Positions 29,446 to 29,555 of a stretch of DNA of 29,555 bases are shown here, piece by piece; position 1 is the first letter of the stretch; each line of letters begins with the position of its first letter. The stretch is from Spirochaetia bacterium (GTDB lineage Bacteria; Spirochaetota; Spirochaetia; Treponematales; Treponemataceae), in the NCBI GenBank assembly GCA_900769325.1, contig CAAGGF010000047.1:1-29555 (forward strand), read 5' to 3'. Position numbers and translations under genes: made by a program. The notes under the pieces are model-generated. The model saw only the letters and a list, made by a program, of their open reading frames with translations. It did not search any database and was not told the origin of the DNA.

Positions 29446-29525
29446 CATGATAAAAAGGTAAACGAACGAGCGGTAATGTGATACGCTGAAGTGATTCAGC
29501 GGAACCCAGGCATCAGTTCGTCATG
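29446..29525 (+). ncRNA. Candidate structured RNA near the window edge
   Basis: Nested helices are visible: CATGA (29446-29450) with TCATG (29521-29525), CGAAC (29463-29467) with GTTCG (29516-29520), and an internal CGCTGAA-GTGA-TTCAGCG hairpin (29484-29501) with a GNRA-type loop. A separate TCTTTG/CAAAGA hairpin (29418-29435) precedes it, and AGGAGG lies at 29440-29445. The composition is much more GC-rich than the flanks, and no long reading frame fits. No known family was recognised. The following GTAGGGGCACGACC run looks like a dispersed hairpin repeat cut by the window end. From 29201 to 29417 I see only AT-rich sequence. Confidence 0.45.
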
Positions 29526-29555
29526 TTTTGTAGGGGCACGACCTCTGGACAGGAG

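Noticed and set aside
29491..29555. Open frame running to the window end (reads FVGARPLDR-like)
   Set aside because: It is a translation of the GTAGGGGCACGACC repeat. Such peptides are common artefacts, and there is no start signal.

Overview
The window is AT-rich chromosomal DNA that looks like a host-associated spirochaete, most likely a Treponema. This is an inference from gene content and style: an intact polar amino-acid ABC system with a lipoprotein receptor, a GGDEF/EAL protein, DUF1016, PIN, zeta, DUF4160/DUF2442 and DUF3990 modules, and short dispersed hairpin repeats. No rRNA or tRNA gene is visible to settle the question.

Region 1 (1-9110, + strand) is a type I restriction-modification locus of the EcoR124 kind that has been invaded by extra genes. 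The order is the end of hsdM, a truncated KilA-N gene, a broken DUF1016 nuclease gene, a GIY-YIG gene, a 26-codon hsdS fragment, an intact DUF1016 nuclease, hsdS, a reverse-strand antitoxin/PIN toxin pair, a RelE-like remnant, and hsdR. Copies of a short repeat (core CTTCGACTACGCTCAG and variants) sit at the joins. hsdS is exceptional: it has three target-recognition modules instead of two. A 7-bp tandem repeat lies exactly where the third module is joined, and both alternative frames stop within a few bases, so the gene is predicted to switch between a two-module and a three-module specificity subunit.

Region 2 (9111-14407, + strand) is housekeeping: a degenerate receiver/degenerate GGDEF/intact EAL protein, then a polar amino-acid ABC transporter (lipoprotein, permease, ATPase) behind a near-consensus promoter, then a DMT/EamA exporter.

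Region 3 (14408-20613) begins with a gene-poor stretch holding a candidate terminator-ended small RNA and three spaced copies of a 14-bp direct repeat. On the reverse strand it has a Sel1-repeat protein, an unknown protein, and a putative operon of sigma-70-family factor, a two-module AAA+ ATPase and an atypical ClpP. The ATPase has a YVG pore loop and ends in IGF-Ala-Ser, and the ClpP has Asn where the catalytic Asp is expected. A strong terminator follows clpP. This is a candidate dedicated unfoldase-protease system.

Region 4 (20614-29555) is an accessory island of small toxin-antitoxin-like modules: zeta-type kinase with a 69-aa partner, DUF4160/DUF2442, a small coiled-coil protein behind three hairpins, and DUF3990 with an HTH protein. 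It also has a coiled-coil UvrD-like helicase and a DUF234-type ATPase. Long direct repeats, including a duplicated 135-bp promoter/leader, link the modules. Four genes in the window appear to be transcribed as leaderless mRNAs: a TATAAT box ends 6-7 bases before the start codon and there is no Shine-Dalgarno sequence. The window ends in a structured, apparently noncoding sequence cut by the edge.
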